64,000 bases of DNA, from NCBI GenBank assembly GCA_963082975.1, contig OY720344.1, forward strand, positions 91,704,538-91,768,537. Direction: 5' to 3'. The notes beneath the pieces are model-generated. The model had not been told where the DNA came from and did no database searches. It worked only from the letters and a program-made list of their open reading frames with translations. The stretch is from Labia minor (Eukaryota > Arthropoda > Insecta > Dermaptera > Spongiphoridae). A program made the position numbers and the translations under genes. Below, piece after piece: positions 33,481-46,560 of this stretch (within the stretch, counting starts at the first letter, position 1; each line of letters opens with the position of its first letter).

Positions 33481-33933
33481 ATAAATATCATGTAAATAAA
33501 ATTTAAATAATTGAATATAAAAAAAAAAGAATAGAATGAGATATTGAAATTTAAATTTAAATAAAACAATTTACATTGAAATATTTTTTTTTTATTTTAA
33601 AATATTCAACTACATTATATATGAAATAGTATATCGGTCAACTGGCATTTGAAATGTCCTTTATGTTTATTTGTTTTTTTTTTTCAAATATTATTTTGTA
33701 AAGGTAGTAGGAAGGAAAAGCATCTTTTTCTTTTTCCGATATCTAATATAGCCCAATCGCAATCCATTTATCGCATAATATTTTAGTTTATTCAACCATT
33801 CCATAATTCATATATTTTATTTTTATAAATTTCATTTTTATTTATAGAATTTATCAAATAGATGATAATATTGTTGGTCCATTTAAAAAGTTCTAGTTTA
33901 TATATTATTTAATATTTGTTTAGAGGAGTGTGC

Positions 33934-33977
<44 letters not shown>

Positions 33978-35049
33978 CTCATATTCTAATCATCATTCTA
34001 ATCATGTTAAATTGTATAAATATCTTTCTGAACTTAGAAATAATATGATTGTTATAATCTATGATATATTAGATATTTGAAGTGAAAAATCGATCTTTCT
34101 TAATCTCATTTATGGGAAAATAATTTTGCTCGGCTTAGGCAAAGCTCACTGTGCTGTAGATTGGGCGATCGTACAGAATAACTTGGAGTCTCACGTAAAT
34201 AAAACTTCACCCATCCAATCAACTCAAATCCCCCTTGGAGACTCTTGGTCACTCAGGCTAATACCCAGAATCCCGAAATTCCCTTCTCCTAACTCTCTTG
34301 AATATGGCGCCGAAACGTTGAGACTCAAATCTTAACATAAAACATGACCATAACCCGGAAGTAACTTCTTTTAATAATAATATACGATATATATCCCAAT
34401 ATATCTTTTATATATTTTTTTAGATTTTTTTAAAAACAATCTTTTTTAATAAATATTAATTTAAAATTACAATTTAACCATCTAAAAATTTCATTAAAAA
34501 TTAACTAAAATGTGAACTTTTAGAATAACTTAGATATAATTTAAATAATTAATTATTAAATATTAGAAATTAAAATGAAAATTATATATTTTAATAATTA
34601 TGAGAATCACTAGAATAAAAATTAATTTTGTATTCATTGTCGAACATTTTCTTAATTAGAGTAATTCTTTGAATCGAGAAACAACACATAAATATACTTT
34701 AATAAGTTTTTATACCAAAAGATTAATTTCTGTATTTTTTTATATTCATATAAATTTCATAATGATGTATATTTTATAAATATTATAATATACAATTAGA
34801 GATAATAATATAATATTAATCGAATGAATAACATCAATAGATTCATAATCGGATTAGTGAATTTATTAATATAATTCAAACATAGAATATACTTAAAACA
34901 ATATAGCCAGTTCGTAAAGTTCATACTTTTAAAAGTACCTAGCGAAACTTGGTATAAACCACTTACTTTTATTATTTAAAAAATTACTTCAGGTCAACGA
35001 TTTAGTCAGCACCAATACAATCACGAGCGGTTAATTAATAAATTAATCT
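33481..35049. other. AT-rich non-coding DNA
   Basis: Contains a (TA)n run at 33936-33975 and a less AT-rich patch at 34120-34380 with a 69-codon frame of no known family. Nothing else recognised. Confidence 0.45.
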
Positions 35050-35110
35050 AAAAATATACAAATGTATATATAATTTTTGCTAGTATAATAAGATAAGATA
35101 TAATTATTTT
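35050..35110 (+). repeat. Repeat D, 3' tail fragment
   Basis: TATATAATTTTTGCTAGTATAATAAG followed by GATAAGATA matches the 3' end of the larger D copies. The rest is missing, as expected for a 5'-truncated copy. Confidence 0.5.
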
Positions 35111-37070
35111 GACATAATTTCTAAATTATCTAATACATTTGTAATTTTTGCTCCAACTCAGTTTTTTGCAAACTGTGTAGCGCACTTGAATACTTTGCAG
35201 TGAGAGATCTCGGGTATGAAAAATTTTGGCCAGGTTTCTTACCATATAATTGGTTGGGACAATGAAGGTTATTTTATTGAATATCCCTTTTTCCAATGCA
35301 ATATTGTTTTTTGTCGTTTAGGCAAAAAATATACTTCTCATTCTCTATGAAATCATATAAAATATTTTATAAGGGATTTTATTTATTATTACAACCCTGA
35401 AAAGTTTAATTATTTTTTCTTATACATTATTAAATTGTATTTAATTTGCTGAGATTATTTATTTATTGTGCCGCGAGAAAATAAAACTTTAGCAGATTCT
35501 GGAGTAAACTTTAGATTTATGATTATTTCTTCGAATTTAATAAAAATTAAAATGGATATGAAAATAAATATATTGGAATTTATATTATCTTTCATTATAC
35601 TATTATTAAGCGTATTAATATTGTATTTTTAATAAAATATACATTTCAAATATATTTATAAAAATATTGTTATTATTATTAGGTAATTAATTGATTTTTA
35701 TGGAATATAAAACTTATTTGAAACCTCATTAGATTTCTATTCTATTCCAATAGTCATAGGTAATTAGTTAAAAAATCATATTTAATGATTCATTAAAAAT
35801 TTAAAAAAAATTATTTTATATATTCTTTCCACTCTAATAAGTAGATATATAATACTTATATATGGAAAGAAACATTTTCTTGTTATTTTAAGCCGATTCC
35901 AATTACTACTCGTTAAAGTGCAATGGGATGTCTTAAAGAGCTTCGCCTTCGGCTCGATTTCCAACCCTTATTTTTTTTCTAGTCTTTCGTTTTCTCCATT
36001 TTCTCCACCTTTGCTTATATATATATATATCTTTGAGATCTTGAGATATACTTATGAATTGCTGGCAAATGGCAGAGGTCCCTTTTTACTTTCATGTCAA
36101 TTGGCGGAGGCCTTCGGGCTGGATGAACAAAAAAATAAATAAATAAATAAATAAAAAAGAAGAAAAATAAAAAAAAGCTCTCTGTCGATCCGTATCTACT
36201 TAAAGGGTAAGGACAAATGATATCAACTCTTCCAACCGCCGCCTCTAATTCTTTTATGGAATAAGAAAAAAAGTTAGTAATCCATCTTCAGTTATTTCAG
36301 GATTAAAACTTAAATCTTTCTTTCATTCTTAAATAAATTAATGAATAAATATAATAATAAGATTTTGAACTAAATTAAAAAAAAATATCATTATATGTAT
36401 ATATTTCTTTTTCTTTTTATATATAATAATAATTTTATTATAATAATAAGGGCATGGTTCTGTCATAATAAGAAGAAATCAATTAATTTTTTTTTGTAAA
36501 TATATATTTGTAACCAAATAAAGGCAATAAATAAATAAAAATATAATAATAATCAATTTTAAAATATCGAATTACTTGAAATAGAAATAGAATGGTGCTT
36601 ATTTTTATTTAAATAATTTTTTTTTGTTTCTTAATTGATAAAATAAGAATAGTTTTTAATAAAAAAACATATTGAATGAAAATACACTTTAATTTTGTCT
36701 ATAAATAGAACAAAAAAAAACTTAAAATATTTTTCACAAAACAGTTATTAATAATAAATAATGGATATGCCCTTTGGATGGGAGTAAAGCTGAGGAGGGG
36801 ATACCCATGCAGAGAGTTTGAACAGTTTGTTTGAAAGAAAAATTTATTAATACATTTGAATGGGTAAAAAGTGAAAAATAAATCTAACTATTTTTATGAA
36901 CTAATTTTTTAATTCTAAAAAAAAACTAAAAAAAATATTTTAATAGAAAAATTAATAAAATAAAAAAACTAATATCTTTTAGAATAAAACAAACTATGAT
37001 TTTTTCGTTGGTCAGATTTTAAATTACAAAAAAATATTTTAATGATTTATATTTTCAAATAACATATTTT
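35111..37070. other. AT-rich non-coding DNA
   Basis: A patch at 35900-36240 is less AT-rich and contains a TA run and an AATA repeat (36131-36155). No transposon ends or coding motifs recognised. Confidence 0.45.
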
Positions 37071-37543
37071 TACCGGTCGATAGTAAGGGAGGTTTTGTTT
37101 TCACAGCAAATATCACATAAGGATATTTTTTACATATCTCCAGGAATCATCCATTTTGCTAACAGAAAAAAAGTATTTTTAGCATGATGTCTGACCGTCC
37201 GTCTGTGTGTCCATATAGACATGTACAGTTTGAACAGCTCAACGGTGATATAATTTGGTATATCTACTTAATGCATCAGTACCATGAATTCATCAACTTT
37301 TGGTGTATATCCGGAATTGGTAGTTTATATTAATTTTATATTCATTGTCGGAAAATGTTTCACTTAAAATATAGTAGTAGTAATTGAGTAATTAAACTAA
37401 AAATAAAAACCAAGATAATATAATTAAGTGATTTTAATTCAAATTTTAAAAATATTTTTTTCTGATACTTTATATATATAATGTTGTTTGGAAATTAATT
37501 TATTTCAAATCGTCGGTCGGTTCTGTGCCTGGTCACAGCTCAT
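37071..37543 (+). mobile_element. Repeat family B, copy 2, uninterrupted
   Basis: 473 bp matching the outer parts of 12476-14668 and showing the TA-rich empty site for the Tc1 insertion near 37470-37480. The 5' TACCGGTCGATAG is mutated relative to copy 1. The 3' ATCGTCGGTCGG (37509-37520) is the exact inverse of copy 1's 5' block. The hairpin CTGTG/CACAG (37523-37538) ends the element just before a T-run. Confidence 0.78.
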
Positions 37544-38556
37544 ATTTTTTTTAGAAAAGATATTTTGTTTTTAAATTAAAACATACTTAAATATAAAAAT
37601 TAATATTTTTTCTTCAAATTATAAAATTAATTTTACATATTTTTACTTATCTTAATAAATTCATATTTTTTTTCTTTCTTTTTTTTTAACTCATAAAAAT
37701 TTTTAAAACTTAAATCAAACGGCTCCTTAAGAACCTCTAATTACTGTGAACATATTCGTGGGGCGTAAAAAAAAACCATCCCTAAAAGATTAATTTCTAT
37801 TCAGCGCTTCTAATTCAAAGAGGCGGTCCTAATTAAAACTTACTCCTTTTGACTTTTTCCCTTTCCCATTTCCCGAGATCCTTTTCCTCCTTTTCTTCTT
37901 CCTACCCCCCCTCCCACTCACTCTTCTCCACTCCCATTCCCCCGTCATCCCAACCCCGTCATCGTTTGTTCAATGTCCTCTCAATTGCTTTCTTCTCTCC
38001 TCCGCATTAGATCCAATTATATTATTGAATGAACTTCAGGTTTAATAGAGACATCGTCCTCTTTTTTTTCTTTATTCATTTAACTATATAATTTCGTGAG
38101 TCAATTGGCTACTATAGAAACATCAGACTTCATTTTAATTGAATAGCATTTTTTTCCCTGTATTTCCACCCATTGAAATAATTAAATTCAATCACTTTTA
38201 CAAACGTGTACAATAATTTCATTATTGTTGATAATAAAATATTAATGACGTTGGCGTTCAAAAAAAAAATAATTATAATCCCAATTATAATAATTTTTTA
38301 TTTATACTTGAATTCATCTTTAAAATATCTATTTTTCTTTAATATTATTGAATTCAAAATTTTTTTTGGTCAGAGCAGCCACATTCATATAGCTTTCGCT
38401 ATATTAAACTATTTAATTCTTATCTTCTTCTAATTTTCTTTTATATATCTTTATATTATCAGTTCATCACGTTTTTAGTCAACCCTTAGACCATTTTCCA
38501 ATTAAATATTTATATGTATATAAAATACACCAATATCAATGAATTCCAAAAAACTC
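37544..38556. other. Non-coding DNA with a C-rich stretch
   Basis: A pyrimidine-rich stretch with many C runs at about 37850-37960; the rest is AT-rich. A 75-codon frame at 38206 is hydrophobic low complexity. Nothing recognised. Confidence 0.45.
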
Positions 38557-38640
38557 ACCTGACTTTTGTACATCCTATGAAAGGGCAGCGCCTATCAATA
38601 GGATTGCCGTCTAAGCGGGGTAAAGGTGTTCTATGATCAG
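38557..38640 (-). repeat. SINE-like repeat E, copy 3 (fragment)
   Basis: On the minus strand, GATAGGCGCTGCCCTTTCATAGGATGTACAAAAG-type sequence matches the body of copies 1 and 2 (shared blocks GATAGGCGCTG and TGTACAAAAG.C.G). Confidence 0.5.
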
Positions 38641-40361
38641 TAAAACGTTTCCATAAATCAGAATCATAAATTATTATTCACTATTTTGATTTTTATTTTA
38701 TCTATTTTTAATTTATATATTATTATTATTATAAATATGATACATAAATAATGAATGTTTTTTTTTATGTAAAGAATTGCAGAATAACAATTATTATTAT
38801 ACTATTTATCATTAGGAAATCGGCTTGTCGGACAGTAATGAAGGATGAAATTAAGCGGCATACCTATAATTTATTCTTGGTGAATGGATAATGAATAAAT
38901 ACTAGATAAATTTTACATAAAATTACTAATAATAATTTAATGGAGAAAGTAATTGTTTGAAAGAAAAGATATTAAAACGAAAAGAATCTGAAGATGTTTT
39001 TGTGTTGCTGTTTGAAGGTCATTTTCGTTAACAACCCATTATCTAGTTATTTATTTGTGCCTAGCAAGGTTAAATATTTTAATGACAATTAAAGTAAAAA
39101 ATAGAAATGACATATTCGCGATCATTCTATTATTTGAAAGAAGAGTAGGAAAGGGGTGCAAGGACGAAGAAGAGAAAGAAAAGATAGGGAGAACAAACTT
39201 GTACCTTGTTATTCTATATTTTTTTCTTTTCATTTTTTTTTTTATTTTATTTTGAAATATGATATTCCTTAAAAATCTCCATGATAAATTGGAATTTTTC
39301 AGGCGCTTTGCGTGACTTACTCCTTTCCTCTCTTTTATTCGAGCCCACCCCACTCGTCTTCCGACCCCCACCCATCTTGCAGGGCAGAAAGTGAAAATTA
39401 GATCATATTTAAAAGACCGCATTCCCACAATAGAAGTTCTAAATTATATACAAAAAGAGGGCGGATTATCAAAAGAATGAGAGGGAACGATTTACACTTT
39501 AAAGTGTTTTAACATCAATTGAACAAAAATTATCACGGACAGGAAAAGTGGAAATTTAGCGACTTCGTGTCTGATTCAATGCACATAAATTACCACTTTC
39601 AAATGATCTATAATACTGTTTCCAATCGAGAAGAGACACCAACACAGAAAATATTCCGGATAAATCATACTTACTTAATGTGGCGAGACAATAAAGGGGA
39701 AATGAAACGCATTATCTACTTAATGCAATGAAAACAAATTAATTCACCACTGCAGAGAATCTGCAAAATATATCTATTGATTCAAAGAAAATAATTCAAA
39801 TAAGTTTAAGTAGTAAATCATGCATTAAATCTGAAAATAATAAACACTTTAGAAAAATCTATAAATATTTATACTATTTTTTAATCATAACATAGTTAAA
39901 ATAAAATTCTATAGTTATACTATGAATCTGACCATTCAAAATAATTTTCACAAGGCAACTAGAGGGGTCGCTACCCTCGGTTAAGAGGATAAGTATAGTA
40001 TCATATCAATCATTCGTTTTTGAATAAAAGTCAAATTCACTTTATCAAAAGTTAACTTTATATTGTAAAAAAGTAAAAGTAAAAATGTCATAATGGCATC
40101 GTGACTAAAAGGTTTCAATTAATATATTAACTTTAAAAAAAAAGATGGAAAAAGTGAAATATAGGTATTTTCCAAAATAGTAAGCATATATTTTATCAAA
40201 AACCGTTAATTAATTTTTTCTATTGATAATTTTTTTATTACATGAGAAAATTCTAAAATGTTATAGCATAAATAATTAATTTTAAATATACTTAAATTAT
40301 ATATATAAAAGCCATAATCATATTCCGTAACCATTCGTTGTTATGGAAACACACACACACT

Positions 40362-40406
<45 letters not shown>

Positions 40407-43147
40407 GCGAAGTGAAAGTTTTGCCCGGCGGACCTTCGAATTGTCTTGCAAAATGTTTTACTTCCTACCTAAATTTACCCCTAGACACCCCTCCACAGCC
40501 TCTACATATATATATAATATATAATATATTTCATTCTTTTAATCCAATTGTTTCTTGGTGTTTGGATTTGTTGTTAAATTAGCTCTTATTAATATTTTTA
40601 TAGATAATTACTATTTTTCAATATTATGTATTAATATAAACTATTATATAATTAGTATATTAGTAATAAAAAAAATAATTTTGTTCAACTCCTTTACGGA
40701 TGATTGGTTTATTTCTTCTGGCAAACTTAAAAACTTCCCTCATTGATATCAAGATTGAGATTCATAAGTACCAATTGTACCATTAAATATATAAAAGCCA
40801 TAATCACTCACTCTGTTTATTCTAATGGATATGTTAAAAAGAAATTTAATAAATTGTAATTTGATTTTTATGTACATATTTAAAAAAAAAAATTACTAAA
40901 GACTAGATTTTGTATGTTTTCTTATTATATAATGTTTGAAAAAATATTTTTTGCCAATTATTTTTTAAACAGTCTATAAAGAATGATTAATAAACCATTA
41001 ATTTTATTTTTAAGTAAGTAGGCATATTAATTCTATTTAATTAAAATAAATTTAATGTATTAAATATTTGCCCACTTTAATACAGTTATAACAATGGAAA
41101 GCCCCAATTCAAAAAAGAAAAACGCTTGAATAGAGAAAAAACTCATTTAAAACCACAAAACGGATATTCAAAAAATACGCCCAACACTATGCCATGGATT
41201 CCACACAGGCAATAGCCGATGTGTCAATGTGTCAATCTTAAACATAAACTTATCGACAAAATAAATACTAATAAATCATTCGTATATGAAAAATATTGTT
41301 TTCAAAGAACTATTTAATTAAATGCTGCACTCCACGATAAAATCATTTTAAACTGAAATTGCAAACACCGTTTGCAACGGGTTCGACTAGTATTCAAATA
41401 CTTTTAAAAGAAACAAATTGTTGAAACTTTTCTTCTACCACCACGAGATAAAGTGACTATTTAATCTGACAGAAAACAGGAATAAACAAAAAAAGCTTGC
41501 TTTGATATAATTTGAAAATATAAATAAAAGGTAAGTCGTTATATTATTTTCAAGGACAATAAAAAATTAATCTCTCAATACTATTTTTGATGAAGCAAGC
41601 AACTAACTCCTACGCTCATTTTTCTTATTAACATATTATATAATTAAACATCATCTTCTACAACACTACATGACTATTTCAATTCCAAACGTTTCTCTTT
41701 GAAATTAATTTTAATTATTCGAAGTCAGACATTGAAATTAGCAACTCTTATAGAATAATATATAAATATTAATTATAAATAACATTGCTCTATAAAAAAT
41801 ACACATTAGAATAGTATATTGTTTGTTTTTATATGAAATATGTAGTTGATAAAAGGTATTTATTTTGTTTTTTGACCTTTGAATAGAAAAATAGTTGATT
41901 TGCATTCATATATAAACAGTGAAAGGAACGAAAATAACAATTTACTTTTTTATGATTCATAGTAATGAAGTTTTAAAATTAGGATATAATTCCATTGGAT
42001 ATTTGGTATACCTTGAAAAAACCGATCGATACGATAGATTGGCTTTTGATATGTAAAATATTTCCCTAATCAGTTAAAAAAAAAAAGATGGAAGCGGAAA
42101 AATGGATTGAAAAATACTTATAATAAAAAAAAATTGTGGGAAATTAAAACAGAAAATAAAAAAAAAATGAAATATTCATGACACGATAATTTTATATCCA
42201 ATATATATAAATAGTCATGATATTAAGGCATACAAAATAATAAATAAAATATTAAAAAAGAATGAAGAAAAAAATTTGTTTTTGTCATTATTATTATTTA
42301 TTTGCTTATTTATTTACTTTTTGGGTCTTCTAAGCCTTCACATTTATTTTTTATTTATTTAAATTTTATTATCTTTACTGTAGCCGCAACATTTTTTTGT
42401 AAACTTTACAATAGAGCAATAAAAATGTATTTAACATGAATGATAAATTTATAATACCATATATTTTTAAGAAAACGTGATGTGCACGATTCCAAGTGGT
42501 TGAATCCAATCTACGAAACGATTTTAATTTAAAAAAAAATTTAAAGCATTGATTACTGTTACAATGAAGTTATACTTGTATGAAAATCTTAATCTTGACA
42601 AGGTCCTCGTTTTCTGAATTGGCTGACCAAGAACAATTCATAGAATTAAAAAGGGACTTTTGTAATTAAAATAATAATAACCTCATTAATTATTTAAAAT
42701 ATTAATTAAAATATTCATTAATTATTGAATGTATGGTGACTATATTTTAATACAATATATGCAAGTATGAAATATGGATACATTTATGTTACATGTAGAA
42801 ATTATAATAATATGATCCATTATTCATTCTAATTTTCCCGGGAGAAATGTATTAAATTAATCTATTGTTTATTATTTGCTCTAATCATTTGTATACATAC
42901 AAGAAAAACAATTCGATTTGAGTAGAGAGAGTGTACAATGGGTGAGCTCGATTAACTTTTTCAATTAAAATTTGTCGGCTATGTTTTATTTAGAAATTAT
43001 AATCATTCAATGGGAATTCGATGTTTCAATTATAATGTATTATAGTCTATAGCCAATGGATTGCAGTGCTTTGTCTGAAATGAAATGGTTTAATAATAAT
43101 ATTAACAAAAATTGGAATATAATTTAGAATTAGATATATATTCCCAA

Positions 43148-43192
<45 letters not shown>

Positions 43193-45987
43193 ATAATACA
43201 TATATATTATAAATAAAATTACTTGTTTTTTTTTAAATCAGTTTATTCATGTTAATTAAACATTCTGCTATTATTATTATTATTATTATTATTATTCTGC
43301 CATTATTATAATTAATTTTATAAGATATTTTCTTAAAATAAAAGAAGATAGAAGATATTGGAATAATATTATAATGAAATTGGCTTATCTTAGGAAACAA
43401 GTTGAAAATTCCAATAAATTTAATTGAAATGATTTCCTTTGATTAGTTTTAGCTCATTTAAGTTAATTGAGATTGAATCTGGTTTACTTGCATTGGATTT
43501 ATTTTAATTAGATTGGGTTGCATATTGAATTAATATCAATCGTATTTCATCGAGTGTTGTCTGTTGTTTATAGTGGTAGTAGTGTAGTATAGAAACTATT
43601 CAAAAAGTTTAGGTATTATCAAAACGAGAAAGAGAATATAATATAATATGGAATAATACCATCATATAGGATGATTAAAATATAACAGGAAAAAATATAT
43701 ATTCATCAAATAAATGATTACAAAATATGGAGGAAAAAAATGTAAAATGAAAATATTTTATTATATTTTATATAATTTATATAATTCATTTTTAAGAAAA
43801 TTTAATAAAATTTACAATTTTTACATATAATAAGTTAAAAGTTCACTATTAAAAAAATATTTCTTTCTTTTATAAAATTTAATGTTGAATCAAGCTTAAT
43901 TTTAAGATTTCTTTTTCTCATTTATTATTATTATTATTATTTATACAATTGAACAATCAAAAATTTTTAAGATTTATCATAGACTTTAAAAATTAATAAA
44001 TATTTATATCCCTTCATCTCTCTTATCTAATACAACTAAAATTTGTTACTAAAGAATTGAAATAGTTATATATATATATATATATATATACATACATAAA
44101 AGAATAAAAAAAAAACAAATTCAATAATTTTTGTTGTTGATCGATATTAATAAAAAATATGCTGATCCCATTTCAAATGTCAATTTCAAAATCTGTTAAA
44201 ATCGCTTGTCGATAAAATAACAAACAAAATAACAGAGGAAAATATTTACAATATTTTACAGTACTCGTCAAGGATAATCATAAAAAAAAAAAGTTTTAAT
44301 TGAATTTAAATTATTTGTATATTTTAATTTTTTATATTTTTTTTTATTAATATTTTGAAAAATATTTTGCGAAATTTAATATACCATACAGTGGAATGGA
44401 TGAAGAAGAAAATATAAAAGAAATAAATAAAGATAATTTCTATTCAATTCTATATTAAAAAGAAAATTTTGTAAAATATATTAAAATAGAATTGAAACAA
44501 TTATGTTTGATTTTTATACCTATAAAATATTAATATAATTTATTTAATAAAAAAACTTAATAAATTATTTCAAAACAGTTCATATTTGTGTAAATCTGAA
44601 ATATTCTACAATAAATTGAAAGTTAAAATTCATATATTTTAAAATCATTTTGCCAGAGAGTCTACGGGTTTACGCTATTTTATTTATTTAAAATATTTTT
44701 AAACATTTGGAGGTTTGAAACCTTGTTCTCAAGTTTCATAACTCAGGCCCCTTTCTATGGGTTATGTTTTCTAATATAAATTTATTATTATTTTGTTTTT
44801 ATTATTATTAATTTTATTTTATCAGCATCTAAAATTATTAATGAAAATTTATTTTGAAATTCTAATATTAATAGTAGTTTGAAGATTTGAAGATTATTTA
44901 TTTTTATTAATTTATTTTAATCGCTATTCAATTAATATTTTTGTATATTATTGTATATATTATTAAAAGAAATTTTTATTTTTTTTGTTTTTTTTACTGT
45001 TCTATTAATAATACAATTTATAATATTTATTAATTATGTATAGTATATATATATATATATATATATCATTATTCAAATTGGAAATTAATTAATGATAATA
45101 TATAATTCAGTTTTGTTTTTTTAATTATATAAATAAAATTTCTATTGAAGTCTCCATTTCCTTTAAATATTTGTTGTTTTTTTTTATTGAATGATTCGTT
45201 GGTCAACCGATAATTTCCTGGGATTCTTAAATATTATCCTATGTGTTAGAGAATTGTTTCTTGTTTTTATGTATATCCAAAAAAAAAAACCTTTATTTGA
45301 TTTCATGTCACTGATAAATCATCAATATCCTGTATAAATCATTAATAAACAATAAAAAATAAAATATATAATTTGTTAAAAAAATTTTTAATAAAGATTA
45401 AAATTATAATAATAGTAATCGCTTATATAATCAAATAATTTGTTCTTTCTACAATCCTAATTATTACTTTTATTATTATTAAACATTTGAAAGTTAAATC
45501 GCATATCCATACTTTGTATTGTGATTAGTAATAACGTTTTTTGATATTTGCAAGAGCATAATTTAGAAAAGTTAATATAATCTAATCTTGTATTTACATA
45601 TTTACATTATATATTATTAATATGACAACTGCTTGTTTATACAATTTGTTATTTTAACTTGTGATTTATTCATATCATATTAATACTAATCATATAACAT
45701 ATTTTATTTAACCTGAATAAAATATCAGTACTATTTTCTCTCTTCGCTGGAAAATAAAGTATATACATGTAAGATGAAAATCCGCGGGGACCATTGGTTT
45801 ATACATTAATTAAAAAAATGAGTATATTTATTTATATTAATAATTCATATTGAATACAGGAAATATATAATATATCGGATATTCTATAATTATAAAAAAT
45901 AAATAAATGGAATGATAATAATTTTGATGAAAGGATGATTTTGATAAATTTAAGACTGTTGGAAGGATTTCACCAGCTGTTGCGAAT
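38641..45987. other. Long AT-rich non-coding stretch
   Basis: More than 7 kb with no supported gene or transposon. It holds a compound (CA)n(TA)n run at 40349-40406, (TA)n at 43152-43188 and 44067-44090, and an ATT run at about 43267-43296. Less AT-rich patches lie at 39310-39420, 40415-40500 and 41100-41230. The pair of overlapping frames near 39050-39430 is not convincing. Confidence 0.5.
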
Positions 45988-45990
45988 ATT

Positions 45991-46027
45991 ATTTATTTAT
46001 TTATTTATTTATTTATATATATATATA
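45991..46027. repeat. (ATTT)n and TA microsatellite
   Basis: Seven or so ATTT units running into TA repeats, directly upstream of the CpG-rich island. Confidence 0.85.
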
Positions 46028-46129
46028 TTTGAAGGATATTTGTAGAGATGGCAGGGAATGGAGACATTGATGCGAGTGGTAGAGAAATGAATTTTGGAAG
46101 ACCTAAAATCAATATTAATGATAATAATA

Positions 46130-46560
46130 TTCGCGTGTGGGGAGAAGAAAAGACCGAGGGAAGTGAGGAGCGAAGGGTCCGGGGGCCGTGCTTGGCAGGC
46201 ATGTGCTGTGTTGTAGGACGAGTGACGTACCGGGATGCTGTGTGGTCCATCCGTGGGCCGAGAGCCGAGGCGGCTGCAGTCGCACTGAGGTGCCGTGAGC
46301 CGTGACACTGCAGTATATTAGAGGCGGCCCCCCAGCGCCGCCCTCAGCCAGCGCGCGCGCCTCGGGGCGGGGGTCACGGCGGCGGCGCGCTGCCACATGC
46401 GGGCCACATCGGACCGAATTTGCCTCCGGTGTTCACTCCACTCGGCCCCCTTGACCTTGATCTCGAAAGCGGCCAATTGAAAACGAAAACAAAGCCATTC
46501 CGAAGTCCGCATTCGAGTATCATTCCTTAAACCGGCTCGAAACCCGGACAACACTAAACA
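46130..46560. promoter_or_regulatory. CpG-rich island, putative promoter or first exon
   Basis: The richest GC and CpG segment of the window, dense in CG dinucleotides from about 46135 to 46555 and abruptly different from the AT-rich flanks. It contains CGCGCGCGC and GGCGGCGGCGCGC tracts. A TATATTA lies at about 46313. Short frames on both strands (78-99 codons on minus, 85 on plus) are open partly because CG-rich DNA has few stops; none has a domain I recognise. It is not repeated here and has no transposon ends. A host promoter or 5' exon of a gene extending outside what I can recognise is the best guess; the strand is not decided. Confidence 0.4.

Noticed and set aside
46005-46554. Five overlapping frames of 78-99 codons on both strands in the CpG-rich island as a gene
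   Set aside because: CG-rich DNA has few stop codons by chance, the frames overlap on both strands and none shows a recognisable domain or a supported start.
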